Shown: piece after piece, positions 9,477 to 19,730 of the stretch | Layout of the letters: every line of letters begins with the position of its first letter | How positions within the stretch are numbered: position 1 is the stretch's first letter | Assembly: GCF_017695965.1 (NCBI RefSeq) | Contig: NZ_JAAORM010000002.1 | Coordinates: 1 to 64,000, forward strand | Reading direction: 5' to 3' | Origin: Prochlorococcus marinus CUG1416 | Lineage (GTDB): Bacteria; Cyanobacteriota; Cyanobacteriia; PCC-6307; Cyanobiaceae | DNA: 64,000 nt | Program-made: the position numbers and the translations under genes | Notes under the pieces: model-generated | The model's database searches: none | What the model was told of the DNA's origin: nothing | The model's input: the letters and a program-made list of their open reading frames with translations, nothing else

Positions 9477-10061
9477 TTATTTAAATTTAGGTGTTCTATC
9501 ACCTTTTAATCTTTTACTTACACTCCTACTATTTTTTAGATACCAACGCCATTTTATATTTTTTGCCTTTGATATGCCAATTCTCGTAGTTTGAATAAGA
9601 TCTTTTTTTTCTAGATTTAAGTCGCTTTGAGAAATCCATAAAGAATTGTTATTAATAACTTCAAGTGAGTTAAATGAAATGTCTACACCGAATGTTTTAG
9701 TAACTAGGCCAGGTCCAGAAGCTAATCTTTCATTTTTTTTTGAGATAAAAACTGCCCTGATTAATACACCACTTGCAAAATTTTCTTTATCAGTAACTAT
9801 GTTTAAACAATGATGAATTCCATAAGATTTGTAGATATAAAATGTTCCAGGTTTGCCAAATAATGATTTATTCGATTCAGTTCTTTTACGGTAGCCATGA
9901 CAGGCCTCTTCTTCCTGTGAATAAGCTTCAGTTTCAACAATTACCCCCTTAACTCGATCGTTCTCATTATTTTTTTTGATGAGATAGCAGCCTATTAAAT
10001 CAGGGGCAACAAATTGGGAGTGCCGATAAAAAAAATTCTTTGGAAATAAGTGTTTTTCTAT
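9477..10061 (-). CDS. 3-methyladenine DNA glycosylase (AAG/MPG family) with no canonical start codon
   Basis: I translated this gene by hand; it has no ATG, GTG or TTG anywhere in frame and so is missed by standard start rules. The open frame runs from just after a TGA (10065-10067) to a TAA at 9477-9479 and encodes a complete alkyladenine glycosylase. Seen: FFYRHSQFVAPDLIGCYL, the catalytic-region VIVETEAYS, ACHGYRKRT, GTFYIYKSYGIHHCLNIVT, SGPGLVTKTFG and the C-terminal TTRIGISKAK...WRWYLK. The best start is ATA at 10061, giving 194 residues beginning (M)EKHLFPKNFFYR. The reading frame is intact and every family motif is present, so a functional gene is likely. How it is initiated is inference. 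It lies 21 bases upstream of pyrB. Confidence 0.85.
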   Translation of the reverse strand: MEKHLFPKNFFYRHSQFVAPDLIGCYLIKKNNENDRVKGVIVETEAYSQEEEACHGYRKRTESNKSLFGKPGTFYIYKSYGIHHCLNIVTDKENFASGVLIRAVFISKKNERLASGPGLVTKTFGVDISFNSLEVINNNSLWISQSDLNLEKKDLIQTTRIGISKAKNIKWRWYLKNSRSVSKRLKGDRTPKFK

Positions 10062-10238
10062 TTTTCAATATTTATCTAATATCATTTTTAGCCGAGAAAG
10101 ATAGTTGGGGCTATTAATTGAAATTGATTTTCAAAAAGATGTGATTATTAGTTTTTTATAATTATTTGAAATTCAAGGGATATATGAATAAAAATGTTCT
10201 AAATAAACTATTATTTAATTACTAAGAATATTAAAAGT

Positions 10239-10532
10239 ATGACAAAAATAACTAGAGAGGAGGTAAAAAAAGTTGCCTATTTAGCGAGATTGGAACTGAA
10301 TGAGCATGAAATCAATAATCACGCAGAACAATTAGAAAAAATAATGGAATATATTAAACAACTCGAAAAAATTGATACCTATGATGTGCCTTGTACAACA
10401 AGGGCTATAGAGGTTGTTAATGTATTTAGAAAAGACGAAAAGAAAAATTCTGATTGCACAGAAGAGCTTTTAGATTTAGGCCCATCTAGAGAAGATAAAT
10501 ACTTTAAAGTACCAAAAATTATTAATGAATGA
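10239..10532 (+). CDS. gatC: Aspartyl/glutamyl-tRNA amidotransferase subunit C
   Basis: The small subunit of GatCAB, which converts mischarged Glu-tRNA(Gln) to Gln-tRNA(Gln). It has 97 residues and the GatC signature ITREEVKKVAYLARLELNEHE at the start, a central helix ending in YIKQLEKIDTYDVPCT, and the C-terminal REDKYFKVPKII. Cyanobacteria generally rely on this indirect route. gatA and gatB are not in the window. It converges with crtR, one base between the stops. Confidence 0.95.
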   Translation: MTKITREEVKKVAYLARLELNEHEINNHAEQLEKIMEYIKQLEKIDTYDVPCTTRAIEVVNVFRKDEKKNSDCTEELLDLGPSREDKYFKVPKIINE

Positions 10533-10533
10533 A

Positions 10534-11553
10534 TTAGTTGCTTCCAATAAAAGTTTTATTGACTACTTTTAATAAAAATTTTTTTATTCTATAGCCTGGA
10601 TATAAATTTATAATTTTTCTTATCTTGCCCCTCCTTTTGCTATGACTCCTTACGCCTATTAATAAATCATAAATGAAGTTAAAAATATCATCTTTACTTT
10701 CAAAAATTCCAACTCTTTGAGGGGAGCCTTTTATATCCAATAATGGCTTAGTTTTTTCATATGCTAATTTGTATTCAAACCAAGGAATCGAAGGCCAAAG
10801 ATGATGAATGAGATGGTAATTTTGGCCCATTATTAATAAATTCATGAATTTGCTTGGATAAACTCGAGAATTCAACCATTTGTTTCTTGATCGAAAAGGT
10901 CTATGAGGAAGATAATCAAAAAATATTCCTAAAGTAACTCCCACCATTAATGCTGGTCCGAACCATAGATTATAAATTAGATTCATGAAGTCAAACTTTA
11001 TACCTGCCAAAATTATTGTTATAAAGATGGATCTTTCAATACCCCATTGAAGTAATTCATATTTTCGCCAAAGTTTTCTTTGAAAGAAAAATACTTCATG
11101 ATAAAAAAATCTTGGAGCAATTAGCCATATTGGACCAAAAGTACTCACGATATGATCTGGATCATTTTTTGGATGATTTACGTGAATATGATGTTGTAAA
11201 TGTACTCTTGTGAAAACTGGAAAACTAAATCCTAAAATAATTGCTGAACCATGACCCATGGCTTGATTTATCCAAGGAACTGGATGGGCAGCTTTATGAC
11301 ATGCATCATGTATTACAGTACCTTCAATATGTAAAGCTAAAAAAGCAGTTGCTACAAGTAAAGGTAGAGGCCATACCCCTCTATACCATTGCCATATGCT
11401 AAGAAAAGCGAGAAAATAACCGGCAAAAAAAAGACCTAATGTTGGATTCCAGAAACTTGGCGGATCTACATAATTTTTTATCTCCTTTTGCCAATTAAAT
11501 GTTTTTGAAGAATTAGTAATTTGTGTTGTATTTTTATTTGTTAAGTTTGAAAT
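10534..11553 (-). CDS. crtR: Beta-carotene hydroxylase (CrtR type) with non-canonical start
   Basis: A di-iron membrane hydroxylase that adds 3-hydroxyl groups to beta-ionone rings to make zeaxanthin, a major photoprotective pigment of Prochlorococcus. It has the histidine clusters of the fatty-acid-desaturase superfamily: HDACH, HLQHHIHVNHP and NYHLIHHLWPSIPW. The first ATG in frame (11259) would cut off about 98 residues, including HDACH. The frame remains open and family-like upstream (WNPTLGLFFAGYFLAFLSIWQWYRG..) back to a TAA at 11560-11562. In that stretch the only start options are ATT at 11553 (339 residues) or ACG at 11556. I use ATT. Function is well supported; the start is not. Confidence 0.85.
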   Translation of the reverse strand: MSNLTNKNTTQITNSSKTFNWQKEIKNYVDPPSFWNPTLGLFFAGYFLAFLSIWQWYRGVWPLPLLVATAFLALHIEGTVIHDACHKAAHPVPWINQAMGHGSAIILGFSFPVFTRVHLQHHIHVNHPKNDPDHIVSTFGPIWLIAPRFFYHEVFFFQRKLWRKYELLQWGIERSIFITIILAGIKFDFMNLIYNLWFGPALMVGVTLGIFFDYLPHRPFRSRNKWLNSRVYPSKFMNLLIMGQNYHLIHHLWPSIPWFEYKLAYEKTKPLLDIKGSPQRVGIFESKDDIFNFIYDLLIGVRSHSKRRGKIRKIINLYPGYRIKKFLLKVVNKTFIGSN

Positions 11554-11722
11554 CGTTTCTTATATTCTCTAAATAATATACCTAATATTTTTATATGAGT
11601 GCATGTTTAGATCTAAAAAAAGTTTTAAAGACATATTTAATTTAATTTTTATGTGTCAAATTAATCATCTTAAGTTAAAAATATTTTTAAAACAATCCAC
11701 TTTCAATTATTATTTTATTTGA

Positions 11723-11804
11723 GCGGTCGTGGCGGAATTGGTAGACGCGCGAGTTTTAGGTACTCGTATCTTCGGGTGTGGGAGTTCAAGTCTCCCCGAC
11801 CGCA
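11723..11804 (+). tRNA. tRNA-Leu (TAG anticodon)
   Basis: A complete class II tRNA of 82 bases without CCA. The acceptor stem GCGGTCG pairs with CGACCGC. The anticodon stem CGAGT/ACTCG holds the loop TTTAGGT with anticodon TAG. A long variable arm precedes a TTCAAGT T-loop between GGGAG and CTCCC. It reads CUN leucine codons. Confidence 0.97.
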
Positions 11805-11883
11805 TTTTAGGAAATTCCAATAGGATGTTTATTTATTATTATCAACTTCTTATAATTAAATTGATAATTTATACATTAGTAGT

Positions 11884-12324
11884 TTGATAGTTTATTTGGG
11901 ATCTTTTTATATCTTAATTGGGGCTTTATTTTTAATCGTACCTTTATTTTATCTTGAGCTAGGCAGACCAAAAGACTTAATAAAAGCGTTTTTGAATTTA
12001 TTAGTAGGTTTCGTATTAATAATTAAAAATAAAACTATAGATGAGTCATTTGTTGTAATTTTCCTCTTATTAACAGTACTAGTTATCTTCTATCTAATAG
12101 AGATTGTTTTATTTAGATGGAATCAATTGACAGATAAAGAAAAGAATAAATTAACTACCTTTGTGGAATTCAAAAATAATTTTTCGAAAATATTAGAGGC
12201 TATTAATCTTGGAGTTAGGAATTTTGCAAAACCTTTAAATTTATTTAATTTTGGTAGCAAAAATCAAAATACAAGCCCAAGAAAGTGGGTAAGAAATGAT
12301 AAAAATGATAATATAAAAGTCTGA
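11884..12324 (+). CDS. Ycf66-like membrane protein (tentative)
   Basis: A 146-residue protein from a TTG start. Three hydrophobic segments (about residues 4-24, 36-47 and 56-76) are followed by a basic, polar tail. The order of segments, with a charged turn (LGRPKDL) after the first and a short polar stretch ending the third (FRWNQLTDKEK), resembles the N-terminal domain of the cyanobacterial/plastid Ycf66 family. The match is by eye and weak. The tail is rich in Asn and Lys and looks disordered. It stands alone between tRNA-Leu and ileS. A Ycf66 role has not been established. Confidence 0.6.
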   Translation: MIVYLGSFYILIGALFLIVPLFYLELGRPKDLIKAFLNLLVGFVLIIKNKTIDESFVVIFLLLTVLVIFYLIEIVLFRWNQLTDKEKNKLTTFVEFKNNFSKILEAINLGVRNFAKPLNLFNFGSKNQNTSPRKWVRNDKNDNIKV

Positions 12325-12446
12325 AATCAAATAAATTAGTTATTTGCAACATGCCAAAAAAACTCCAGGTCAATATAAGAAAGAATATAGTAAATTAGAT
12401 TTATTCAAACAATTCTATTGATCACCAATATCGCCTTTACCGTTGT

Positions 12447-15353
12447 ATGAAATCTCAAAATAACAAAGAAAAGAAATCAGAATTTTCTTATAAAGAGACT
12501 TTAAATTTACTTAAAACTGACTTCTCAATGCGTGCTAACTCAGTTGTAAGAGAACCTGAGATTCAAGATTTTTGGGCTAATAATAATATTGATTTCGAAT
12601 TAGGTTCAAACAACTCAGGAAAAACATTTACATTGCACGATGGCCCACCTTATGCAAATGGAGCTCTGCATATGGGTCATGCTCTCAATAAAGTTTTAAA
12701 GGACATAATAAATAAATACAAAACCTTGAGAGGATTCAGGGTACATTATGTTCCTGGTTGGGACTGCCATGGATTACCTATTGAATTAAAAGTACTTCAG
12801 AATTTAAAATCTGATGAAAGAAAGAATCTTGATACTCTAAATCTAAGAAAAAAAGCAACAGATTATGCATACATACAAATAAACAATCAAATGGAGGGTT
12901 TTAAAAGGTGGGGCATATGGGGAGATTGGGATAACCCTTACTTAACTCTTAAGAAAAGTTATGAATCTGCTCAAATTGGAGTATTTGGGAAAATGTTTTT
13001 AAATGGCTATATATATCGAGGTCTTAAACCTGTTCATTGGAGTCCAAGTTCGAGGACTGCACTCGCAGAAGCAGAATTAGAATATCCTGATGAACATTAT
13101 TCAAAAAGTATTTATGTTTCCTTAAAAATTACTAAAGTATCTGAAAACATTTTATTAGAATTCTGCCAAGAAAATCCCAATATTGAAAAGGATGTTTTTC
13201 TAAGTAATTCTTTCATAACTATTTGGACCACCACACCATGGACCATACCCGCAAATGAAGCAGTTGCAGTTAATCCAAAAATAAAATACGTTTTTGCTAT
13301 TGATGAAGATAAACGAATATACCTTTTTGCAAAAGAATTATCTTCTGAAATTAGTAACAAATTTAATAAAGATCTAAAGACTCTTCTTGAGGTTAAAGGG
13401 GCTTCCTTGGAAGATATTGAATATCAACATCCTACCAAAAATAAAAATTGCAGAATTGTGATTGGCGGTGATTACATCACTACAGAATCAGGTACTGGAA
13501 TTGTTCATACTGCACCAGGTCATGGGATAGATGATTTTAATGTGGGGCAGAAATATGATCTACCTACAACATGTGTTGTTGACGAAAAAGGAAATTTAAA
13601 TGAATATTCAGGCCAATTCAAAGGATCAAATGTCCTTAAAGATGCAAATGATTTAATTATTGAACATTTAAAGGGAAATAATTTCCTACTATTACAAGAA
13701 AATTATAAGCATAGATACCCTTATGATTGGAGAACCAAAAAACCAACTATTTTTAGAGCAACAGAACAATGGTTTGCATCTGTAAATGGCTTCAGATCAT
13801 CTGCATTACAGGCAATCGAAGATGTTGAATGGATGCCAGCTACTGGAAAGAAAAGAATTTATTCTATGGTCATTGGTAGAGGGGATTGGTGTATTTCTAG
13901 GCAAAGGTCTTGGGGGGTTCCAATTCCAGTTTTTTATAAAAAAAATGGTAATGAAATTCTCCTAAATAGCGAGATAATTAATCATATTCAAGAACTTTTT
14001 AGTGAACATGGAGCAGATATTTGGTGGGATTGGGATGTTAAGAATCTATTGCCAGAAAATTATGCAAAAGATTCTGATTTATGGAAAAAAGGAACAGATA
14101 CAATGGATGTCTGGTTCGATTCAGGATCTAGTTGGGCCGCAGTGTGTGAACAAAGAAGTGAATTACAATATCCAGCTGATCTTTATTTAGAGGGCTCAGA
14201 TCAACATAGAGGTTGGTTCCAGTCTTCTTTGCTCACATCTGTTGCAGTTAATAATAAACCTCCATATAAGAAAGTTTTAACTCATGGTTTTGCACTAGAT
14301 GAAAATGGAAGAAAAATGAGTAAATCTTTAGGTAATGTTGTTGATCCAAATATAATTATTAATGGCGGTAATAATAAAAAAACGGACCCTGCTTATGGAG
14401 CTGATGTCCTAAGGCTCTGGGTAAGCTCGGTAGATTATTCAGTAGATGTTCCAATTGGTTCAAATATACTCAAGCAGCTATCAGACGTTTATAGAAAAGT
14501 GCGTAATACAGCAAGATATCTTCTAGGGAATATTCATGATTATGACCCTAATATTGATAGTTTTGAAATTGATCAATTGCCGCTCTTAGATCAATGGATG
14601 TTAGGCAGACTAGTTGAGGTTACAGATCAAATATCAAATGCTTATGAAAATTATGAATTTTCAAAATTTTTTCAAATCTTACAAAGTTTTTGCGTTGTAG
14701 ATCTATCAAATTTCTATTTAGATATTGCCAAGGATAGGTTATATGTAAGTTCTAAATCACAATTTAGGAGAAGATCGTGTCAGTTTGTAATGTCTAAAGT
14801 TGTTGAGAATTTAGCTGTTCTTATTTCTCCAGTACTTTGTCATATGGCTGAAGATATTTGGCAAAATATTCCATATTCAACTAAAGAAAAATCAGTTTTT
14901 CAAAGAGGATGGCCAATTTTTTCACAGTCCTGGAAAAATCAAACTCTTAATGAACACATCATGAATTTGAGAAATTTGAGAGTTGAAATTAATAAAGCTA
15001 TAGAAGGATGTAGAAACAAACAAATAATAGGAGCAGCTTTAGAAACAGAGGTTAATTATTTACCTGAAGATAAAGTTGTAAAAGATTCTCTGACTTGGCT
15101 AAAAAGATTTGGTAATGAAGATGTAGATTTATTTAGGGATTGGCTTATAGTTTCAAATTTCCAAGAGGTATCCGATTTGGTTGGGAATTCTCTAATTATC
15201 GATAAAAATGAACTTGGAAAGATCCAAATATTAAAGGCTGGTGGTGAAAAATGTGATAGATGCTGGCATTATCAAAAAGAAACTTTTAGTGGAATTCACA
15301 ATACAAAATTATGCAAAAGATGTTCAAATATTATTAATCTTGAATGTTCTTAA
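12447..15353 (+). CDS. ileS: Isoleucyl-tRNA synthetase
   Basis: Charges tRNA(Ile) with isoleucine and edits valine. The protein has 968 residues, normal for the bacterial enzyme. It carries the HIGH-type motif HMGH (residues 75-78), the CP1 editing domain with [15 protein letters not shown] and [10 protein letters not shown], the KMSKS loop ([10 protein letters not shown]) and the anticodon-binding domain. The C-terminal zinc finger is CDRCWHY...CKRC. This is the only aminoacyl-tRNA synthetase in the window. A 321-base non-coding stretch with a tandem repeat follows. Confidence 0.98.
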   Translation: MKSQNNKEKKSEFSYKETLNLLKTDFSMRANSVVREPEIQDFWANNNIDFELGSNNSGKTFTLHDGPPYANGALHMGHALNKVLKDIINKYKTLRGFRVHYVPGWDCHGLPIELKVLQNLKSDERKNLDTLNLRKKATDYAYIQINNQMEGFKRWGIWGDWDNPYLTLKKSYESAQIGVFGKMFLNGYIYRGLKPVHWSPSSRTALAEAELEYPDEHYSKSIYVSLKITKVSENILLEFCQENPNIEKDVFLSNSFITIWTTTPWTIPANEAVAVNPKIKYVFAIDEDKRIYLFAKELSSEISNKFNKDLKTLLEVKGASLEDIEYQHPTKNKNCRIVIGGDYITTESGTGIVHTAPGHGIDDFNVGQKYDLPTTCVVDEKGNLNEYSGQFKGSNVLKDANDLIIEHLKGNNFLLLQENYKHRYPYDWRTKKPTIFRATEQWFASVNGFRSSALQAIEDVEWMPATGKKRIYSMVIGRGDWCISRQRSWGVPIPVFYKKNGNEILLNSEIINHIQELFSEHGADIWWDWDVKNLLPENYAKDSDLWKKGTDTMDVWFDSGSSWAAVCEQRSELQYPADLYLEGSDQHRGWFQSSLLTSVAVNNKPPYKKVLTHGFALDENGRKMSKSLGNVVDPNIIINGGNNKKTDPAYGADVLRLWVSSVDYSVDVPIGSNILKQLSDVYRKVRNTARYLLGNIHDYDPNIDSFEIDQLPLLDQWMLGRLVEVTDQISNAYENYEFSKFFQILQSFCVVDLSNFYLDIAKDRLYVSSKSQFRRRSCQFVMSKVVENLAVLISPVLCHMAEDIWQNIPYSTKEKSVFQRGWPIFSQSWKNQTLNEHIMNLRNLRVEINKAIEGCRNKQIIGAALETEVNYLPEDKVVKDSLTWLKRFGNEDVDLFRDWLIVSNFQEVSDLVGNSLIIDKNELGKIQILKAGGEKCDRCWHYQKETFSGIHNTKLCKRCSNIINLECS

Positions 15354-15674
15354 ATACAATTTTTGTGATTCAAAAAGAAAACTGAGTTTTGATTTTCTCT
15401 TATAAAGTTTTCTTTGGTTTCCTTTAAGGGTGCTTTAAGAAGTTTAAACTTAGTAAGTATATATCTAAATTCAAGAACTCTTTTATAAATCTATTTCAAT
15501 TGGATGCGTGGTAGAGCTACTGAAACCTTTGAAAATAATTATTTCTAACTGTTCTTTATTATTTTCTTTTAGAATGTAACCCTCTATTTTAAGTACCCTA
15601 TTATTTAAGTACCCTATTATTTAAGTACCCTATTAGGTATCAAGGAACTTATTTTTTCTAAGTTATTTAATAAA
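15354..15674. other. Non-coding interval between ileS and the DUF3177 gene
   Basis: A 321-base gap, long for this window. I see no credible gene on either strand. Its only clear structure is the 16-bp tandem repeat listed separately near its right end. The two flanking genes converge, so termination of both transcripts must occur here; I found no strong GC hairpin. Confidence 0.6.
15591..15635. repeat. 16-bp direct tandem repeat, 2.8 copies
   Basis: The unit AAGTACCCTATTATTT occurs exactly at 15591-15606 and 15607-15622, with a partial third copy at 15623-15635. A decayed copy (GTAACCCTCTATTTT) lies just to the left, near 15576. The unit length is not a multiple of three and no gene covers it. 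Confidence 0.9.
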
Positions 15675-16298
15675 TCAATATCTGTCATTTTCATAGAAGG
15701 AAGAGTTTCTTCCATTTTTAGGGAATTTAATTATTGACCATTGAATCAATCCTAAAGAATAGATTAATAATGAAAATAATCCTAAAAACTTTGCTATTGG
15801 CTGAGTAAAGTTAGCTCCGAAGAAAAAATTAAATAAATTTTTGATTATAATATATAAATCTGAAGAAGGCTGAAGCCATATCTCACATGCAGCAGAATTA
15901 ATAGAAGAAAAGCAGTTAAAGTTTTGCAAACTTTGGATTAAGAAATTTAGAGATATAAAAGAAAGAGACCATCTCCAGACTTTTGTCGTTGTGGTAAGGG
16001 GGTAAGTAAAGTTATATTCTTTTAATTCATCATTTATATCGTTCCAAAACCAAACTGAAATTGTCATTAATAACGTTGAAATATTTGTTACTAGAAGAGC
16101 ATAATTAAACTTGCCTATTAAAAGTAAAAGGCTTATAAAAAATAAAAGGGATATTTTCCAATAAATTGATAGAAGTTTATTAACAGCTTGATTTCTTTTT
16201 TGAATTGACCAAAAGAATAAAGTAATAGGAATACCAACAAGGAAAATTATTGAAAGATTAAAAGATAGCCAAATAGAAAGTTGATTAAAAACGTTCAA
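15675..16298 (-). CDS. DUF3177 family membrane protein
   Basis: A hydrophobic 207-residue protein with four or five transmembrane segments (about residues 12-30, 45-63, 66-83, 107-122 and 166-185). It has a conserved C-terminal block QPIAKFLGLFSLLIYSLGLIQW followed by a basic tail, as in the cyanobacterial DUF3177 family. No function is known. It starts with an ATG and is divergent from trmB. Confidence 0.72.
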   Translation of the reverse strand: MNVFNQLSIWLSFNLSIIFLVGIPITLFFWSIQKRNQAVNKLLSIYWKISLLFFISLLLLIGKFNYALLVTNISTLLMTISVWFWNDINDELKEYNFTYPLTTTTKVWRWSLSFISLNFLIQSLQNFNCFSSINSAACEIWLQPSSDLYIIIKNLFNFFFGANFTQPIAKFLGLFSLLIYSLGLIQWSIIKFPKNGRNSSFYENDRY

Positions 16299-16420
16299 AA
16301 CTTTTTCTTTTTATATACATAATAATTAAACATCAAACTGTTACTTTTTAACTTACTATTGTCATAGTTATGAATATTATGAATCTTTATATTATTGCCG
16401 AGGAATAGATTAATAATTGT

Positions 16421-17050
16421 ATGAGACAGCATGTTAATCCGCTTAGTAAAAATTTTAATGAAATTGAGAGAATCCCTTCTTTGATTGAAATGTTTGGTGA
16501 TCCTAAATTGAATCTGCATTTGGATATTGGTTGTGCAGCGGGTGAGTTTCTATTTGATTTAGCTTTAGTTAATACCAGTTGGAATTATTTAGGAATTGAA
16601 ATACGTGAGAAATTAGTTAAAACTGCTAAATTAAAAGTGCGAGAAAGAGGAATTAAAAATTTATATTTTGTATTTGGCAGTGCTAATAATATTTTTAATG
16701 ATATCCAGATTAAATTTTTTATAGAGAATGTAAAAAGTATTTCTTTTAACTTTCCAGATCCATGGTTTAAGAAGAGACATTATAAAAGGCGCGTAATTCA
16801 GACGGAATTTATTAATACTCTCTCAAACTCATTGCAAAAAGGATCCCTGATTTTTATAAAAACTGATGTAAAGGATTTATTTGATTATATGGATTGCACT
16901 ATATCTGATAATTCTAAGTTTAAAAAAATAGATAAAGAGGATTTTAATTATTCCGAAAGTTTTAATCCAAATAAAGTTAAAACTAATAGGGAGAAGTATG
17001 TGATTGTTAAACAACTTGATATTTTTGATAGGATTTATATAAAAATCTGA
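16421..17050 (+). CDS. trmB: tRNA (guanine-N7-)-methyltransferase
   Basis: Methylates G46 in the variable loop of tRNAs, using S-adenosylmethionine. It has 209 residues and the Rossmann motif [15 protein letters not shown]. The family-specific [18 protein letters not shown] contains the catalytic Asp and the RNA-binding basic stretch. The C-terminal [16 protein letters not shown] is close to the usual end. It converges with glmM, 7 bases apart. Confidence 0.94.
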   Translation: MRQHVNPLSKNFNEIERIPSLIEMFGDPKLNLHLDIGCAAGEFLFDLALVNTSWNYLGIEIREKLVKTAKLKVRERGIKNLYFVFGSANNIFNDIQIKFFIENVKSISFNFPDPWFKKRHYKRRVIQTEFINTLSNSLQKGSLIFIKTDVKDLFDYMDCTISDNSKFKKIDKEDFNYSESFNPNKVKTNREKYVIVKQLDIFDRIYIKI

Positions 17051-17057
17051 TTCATAA

Positions 17058-18410
17058 TTAATTCATTATTTTATTAATTTCTAAAGAGAGTTTGTTTGTT
17101 ATTTCACTTGATAAAGAATTGACTTTCGTCTGATTTTTGGCCTCAACAAGAACTCGCATTAAGGGTTCTGTACCACTAGGCCTTATATAAACTCTAAAAT
17201 TATCTGTATTGTTTGCCTGGTAAATTTCTATAGTTCGATCAATTAAGATTTTGGTTTTTGGATTTATTTTATTAATATTAAAATCTAAATTGATGTTGGT
17301 TAGTTTCTGAGGAAAAGGGTCGAAACTGGTTTTAAACCAATCATTTAAAGTAATATTTTTCTTTTTACAGTATTTAGCTATTTGAAGTGCAGTCAGTATC
17401 CCATCTCCAGAAAAGTTATTAATTTTTGAAAGTATATGACCTGACTGCTCACCTCCTAAAACAGCTCTTTTTTCCTTAATTGCGTCATGAACGTATTTAT
17501 CTCCTACATCAGTTCTATATAAAATCCCACCAATTTTGTTCCAGGCCTTTTCAAAACCTAAATTTGCCATTTGAGTTGATATTAGTAAATTATTTGTAAG
17601 AATCTTTTGTTCCATAAGTTCTCTCCCCCAAAGAAAAAGAATATGATCTCCATCTAATACATTGCCTTTAGAATCTAATCCAATTACTCTATCGGCATCT
17701 CCATCGAAGCTAAATCCCATGTCTGCAGGATTTTCTTCTAATGCTTTTTTTATTGGTTCAAGGTTAGTAGAACCACAGTTCATATTAATTTTTAAACCAT
17801 TTTTTAAGTTATTGATAACTCTTACATCAGCTCCAAGATTCCGAAAAATTTCTTTTGCGCATGTTGTCGCTGATCCATAGCAGGTGTCTAATATTATTTT
17901 CAAGCCGCTTAAATTTTCTCCGTCCATTGTGTGGATTAAGCTTTTCATATAAATATCCATAAGTTCCTTATTCGTTTTTAAAGAGAACTCTTTTTTAGTA
18001 ACTGATTGATTTTGATTTTGCTCCTCAACTAATTTTTGAATTTTATTTTCAAATTCTTTAGTAATTTTTTGACCATTATGATCAAAGATTTTTATGCCAT
18101 TGTATTCTGGTGGATTATGACTAGCAGATATCATTACCCCTCCACTCATTTTTTCTTTTTTGATTAAAAAAGGGATAGCTGGGGTAGGGCATATTCCAAG
18201 ATTTATAAATTTCCTGCCACTTTCATTTATTCCTTTTGTTATTGCCTGAAGCAGAATATCTCCACTTATCCTTGTATCTCTTCCAATTATTATTGGATTA
18301 TTATTTTCTATATTTGAACCTAAAGCATATCCAACTTTATAGGCTAGAGAATAAGTTATCTCTTTATTAAATCTTCCTCTTATCCCATCAGTTCCAAAGA
18401 TTGATTGCAT
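17058..18410 (-). CDS. glmM: Phosphoglucosamine mutase
   Basis: Interconverts glucosamine-6-phosphate and glucosamine-1-phosphate on the way to UDP-GlcNAc for peptidoglycan and LPS. The 450-residue protein starts [11 protein letters not shown]. It has the phosphoserine loop [14 protein letters not shown], the metal loop FDGDADR, the sugar loop GGEQSGH and the C-terminal phosphate-binding [11 protein letters not shown]. The GIRG and GGEQSGH forms mark GlmM rather than a phosphomannomutase. A second hexose-phosphate mutase is at 49879. Confidence 0.96.
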   Translation of the reverse strand: MQSIFGTDGIRGRFNKEITYSLAYKVGYALGSNIENNNPIIIGRDTRISGDILLQAITKGINESGRKFINLGICPTPAIPFLIKKEKMSGGVMISASHNPPEYNGIKIFDHNGQKITKEFENKIQKLVEEQNQNQSVTKKEFSLKTNKELMDIYMKSLIHTMDGENLSGLKIILDTCYGSATTCAKEIFRNLGADVRVINNLKNGLKINMNCGSTNLEPIKKALEENPADMGFSFDGDADRVIGLDSKGNVLDGDHILFLWGRELMEQKILTNNLLISTQMANLGFEKAWNKIGGILYRTDVGDKYVHDAIKEKRAVLGGEQSGHILSKINNFSGDGILTALQIAKYCKKKNITLNDWFKTSFDPFPQKLTNINLDFNINKINPKTKILIDRTIEIYQANNTDNFRVYIRPSGTEPLMRVLVEAKNQTKVNSLSSEITNKLSLEINKIMN

Positions 18411-18546
18411 AATTAGATTTCAGGAATTAAATATATTCTGATCATTGTTTAGTTCTTATTTTATCAGTTGATTAAAAGGTAATCTATTTAAATTCTCTTT
18501 ATTTGTCTAACTTATTTAAAATGTCTTTAGTAAGTAAAAATTTATA

Positions 18547-19092
18547 ATGCAATCTGAGAGTAGAGAGCCACTATTAAAACCAAATTTTAATGCAATACTA
18601 GTTTTACTTATTGCTGTTATTATTATTTCTTTGATTTTATTCAGAAATATCATTTTTCAATCAACTTATCTTCTTAAGAGTTTTGGAGAATCATCTGTTG
18701 ATCCTGAAATAGCTTTTAAAAACAATAAGCCTACTTTCCTTGAATTTTATGCTGAGTGGTGTGAAGTTTGCAAAGAAATGGCTCCAAAAGTATCTTCATT
18801 AAAAGAGGAATACGAGAAAGATTTTAATTTTGTTTTTTTAAATGTTGATAATCAAAAATGGGATAATTACATCCGGAAATTTGATGTTAATGGGATTCCT
18901 CAAGTTAATCTGTTTGATAAAAAAGGTAATTTAAGATTGACTTTTATTGGTAAACAAGAAGAATTTACAATAAAAGATTCTATTGATCAAATAGAAAAAG
19001 AAGCAAAATCTCACGAAGAAATTATAAATAATGAATTTTCAATATTAAAAGAAAATAATAAAAATAAAGTTAATCCTCGTAGTCATGGATGA
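18547..19092 (+). CDS. txlA: Membrane-anchored thioredoxin-like protein (TxlA/HCF164 type)
   Basis: A 181-residue protein. One N-terminal membrane anchor (about residues 16-36) is followed by a thioredoxin fold with EFYAEWCEVCKEMAP, where the active site is CEVC, and the cis-Pro loop NGIPQVNLF. A charged C-terminal tail follows. TxlA/HCF164 proteins face the thylakoid lumen and are linked to cytochrome b6f and c-type cytochrome assembly. That role here is inferred from the anchor plus the CxxC domain. It converges with thyX, 4 bases apart. Confidence 0.85.
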   Translation: MQSESREPLLKPNFNAILVLLIAVIIISLILFRNIIFQSTYLLKSFGESSVDPEIAFKNNKPTFLEFYAEWCEVCKEMAPKVSSLKEEYEKDFNFVFLNVDNQKWDNYIRKFDVNGIPQVNLFDKKGNLRLTFIGKQEEFTIKDSIDQIEKEAKSHEEIINNEFSILKENNKNKVNPRSHG

Positions 19093-19096
19093 AAAT

Positions 19097-19729
19097 TTAC
19101 CAATCTAGAGATTTTGATACGATAGGAAAACTTTGTTTAAACATAGACTTGCATTCTTGGGCAATAGACTTGTGTTCTTCCTGAGTACCATGAGCTGATC
19201 TTAAATGAATGTAATGTATCCATGATCTGCATGACCCGGACATATAGATCCTTGTTGGAGTTGCTAATGGTAAAACAAATCTCGCACATTCTTTAGCTAT
19301 TCCTTCAGCAAGTAAATCTTCATATAATTCTGAAGCAGCTTCAAAATGTGATGCAATTTTTGCATTGAATCTTTTTTTTAATTCATCAGGGAGGTCAGGA
19401 ATAGAATTTTGCCTGTTTTTAAAATCTTGTCTTCTCAGCTCTGGTAAAGGAATATCTCCTAATTGAGAACTGTCTGCATACCTCTGTGAAAATTCCTGAA
19501 AAGTAAACGATCTATGCCTTAATATTTGAGCTGCAATCCCTCTATTGGTTTCGATTTGTAAGGTCATAAATGACTGTTCAAATACACTCCAATGTTCATT
19601 TTTAATGCAATAACTCAGTAATTTTGAATAATCTTCATTTTTCTGGTTGTTTGGATTACTCACTCTTGCAATGTAAGCCATTGTTTTTTCCGCATCAGGT
19701 GTTAGCGAAATCAATTTAACTTTACTCAT
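19097..19729 (-). CDS. thyX: FAD-dependent thymidylate synthase
   Basis: Makes dTMP from dUMP using methylene-tetrahydrofolate with FAD-mediated reduction. It has 210 residues and the ThyX motif RHRx7S (R71, H72, R73, S81), with SCRSWIHYIHLR near residue 165. It starts one base after dcd ends, in a minus-strand cluster with the CobO-like gene. The pairing with dCTP deaminase, which supplies dUMP via dUTP, makes functional sense. Confidence 0.97.
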   Translation of the reverse strand: MSKVKLISLTPDAEKTMAYIARVSNPNNQKNEDYSKLLSYCIKNEHWSVFEQSFMTLQIETNRGIAAQILRHRSFTFQEFSQRYADSSQLGDIPLPELRRQDFKNRQNSIPDLPDELKKRFNAKIASHFEAASELYEDLLAEGIAKECARFVLPLATPTRIYMSGSCRSWIHYIHLRSAHGTQEEHKSIAQECKSMFKQSFPIVSKSLDW

Positions 19730-19730
19730 T

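Noticed and set aside
15591-15635. CRISPR-like array
   Set aside because: The repeats are directly adjacent without spacers, only 16 bases long and not accompanied by cas genes.
16295-16519. Minus-strand 74-residue reading frame
   Set aside because: Nearly half lies antisense to trmB and the rest covers the trmB upstream region. No family resemblance.
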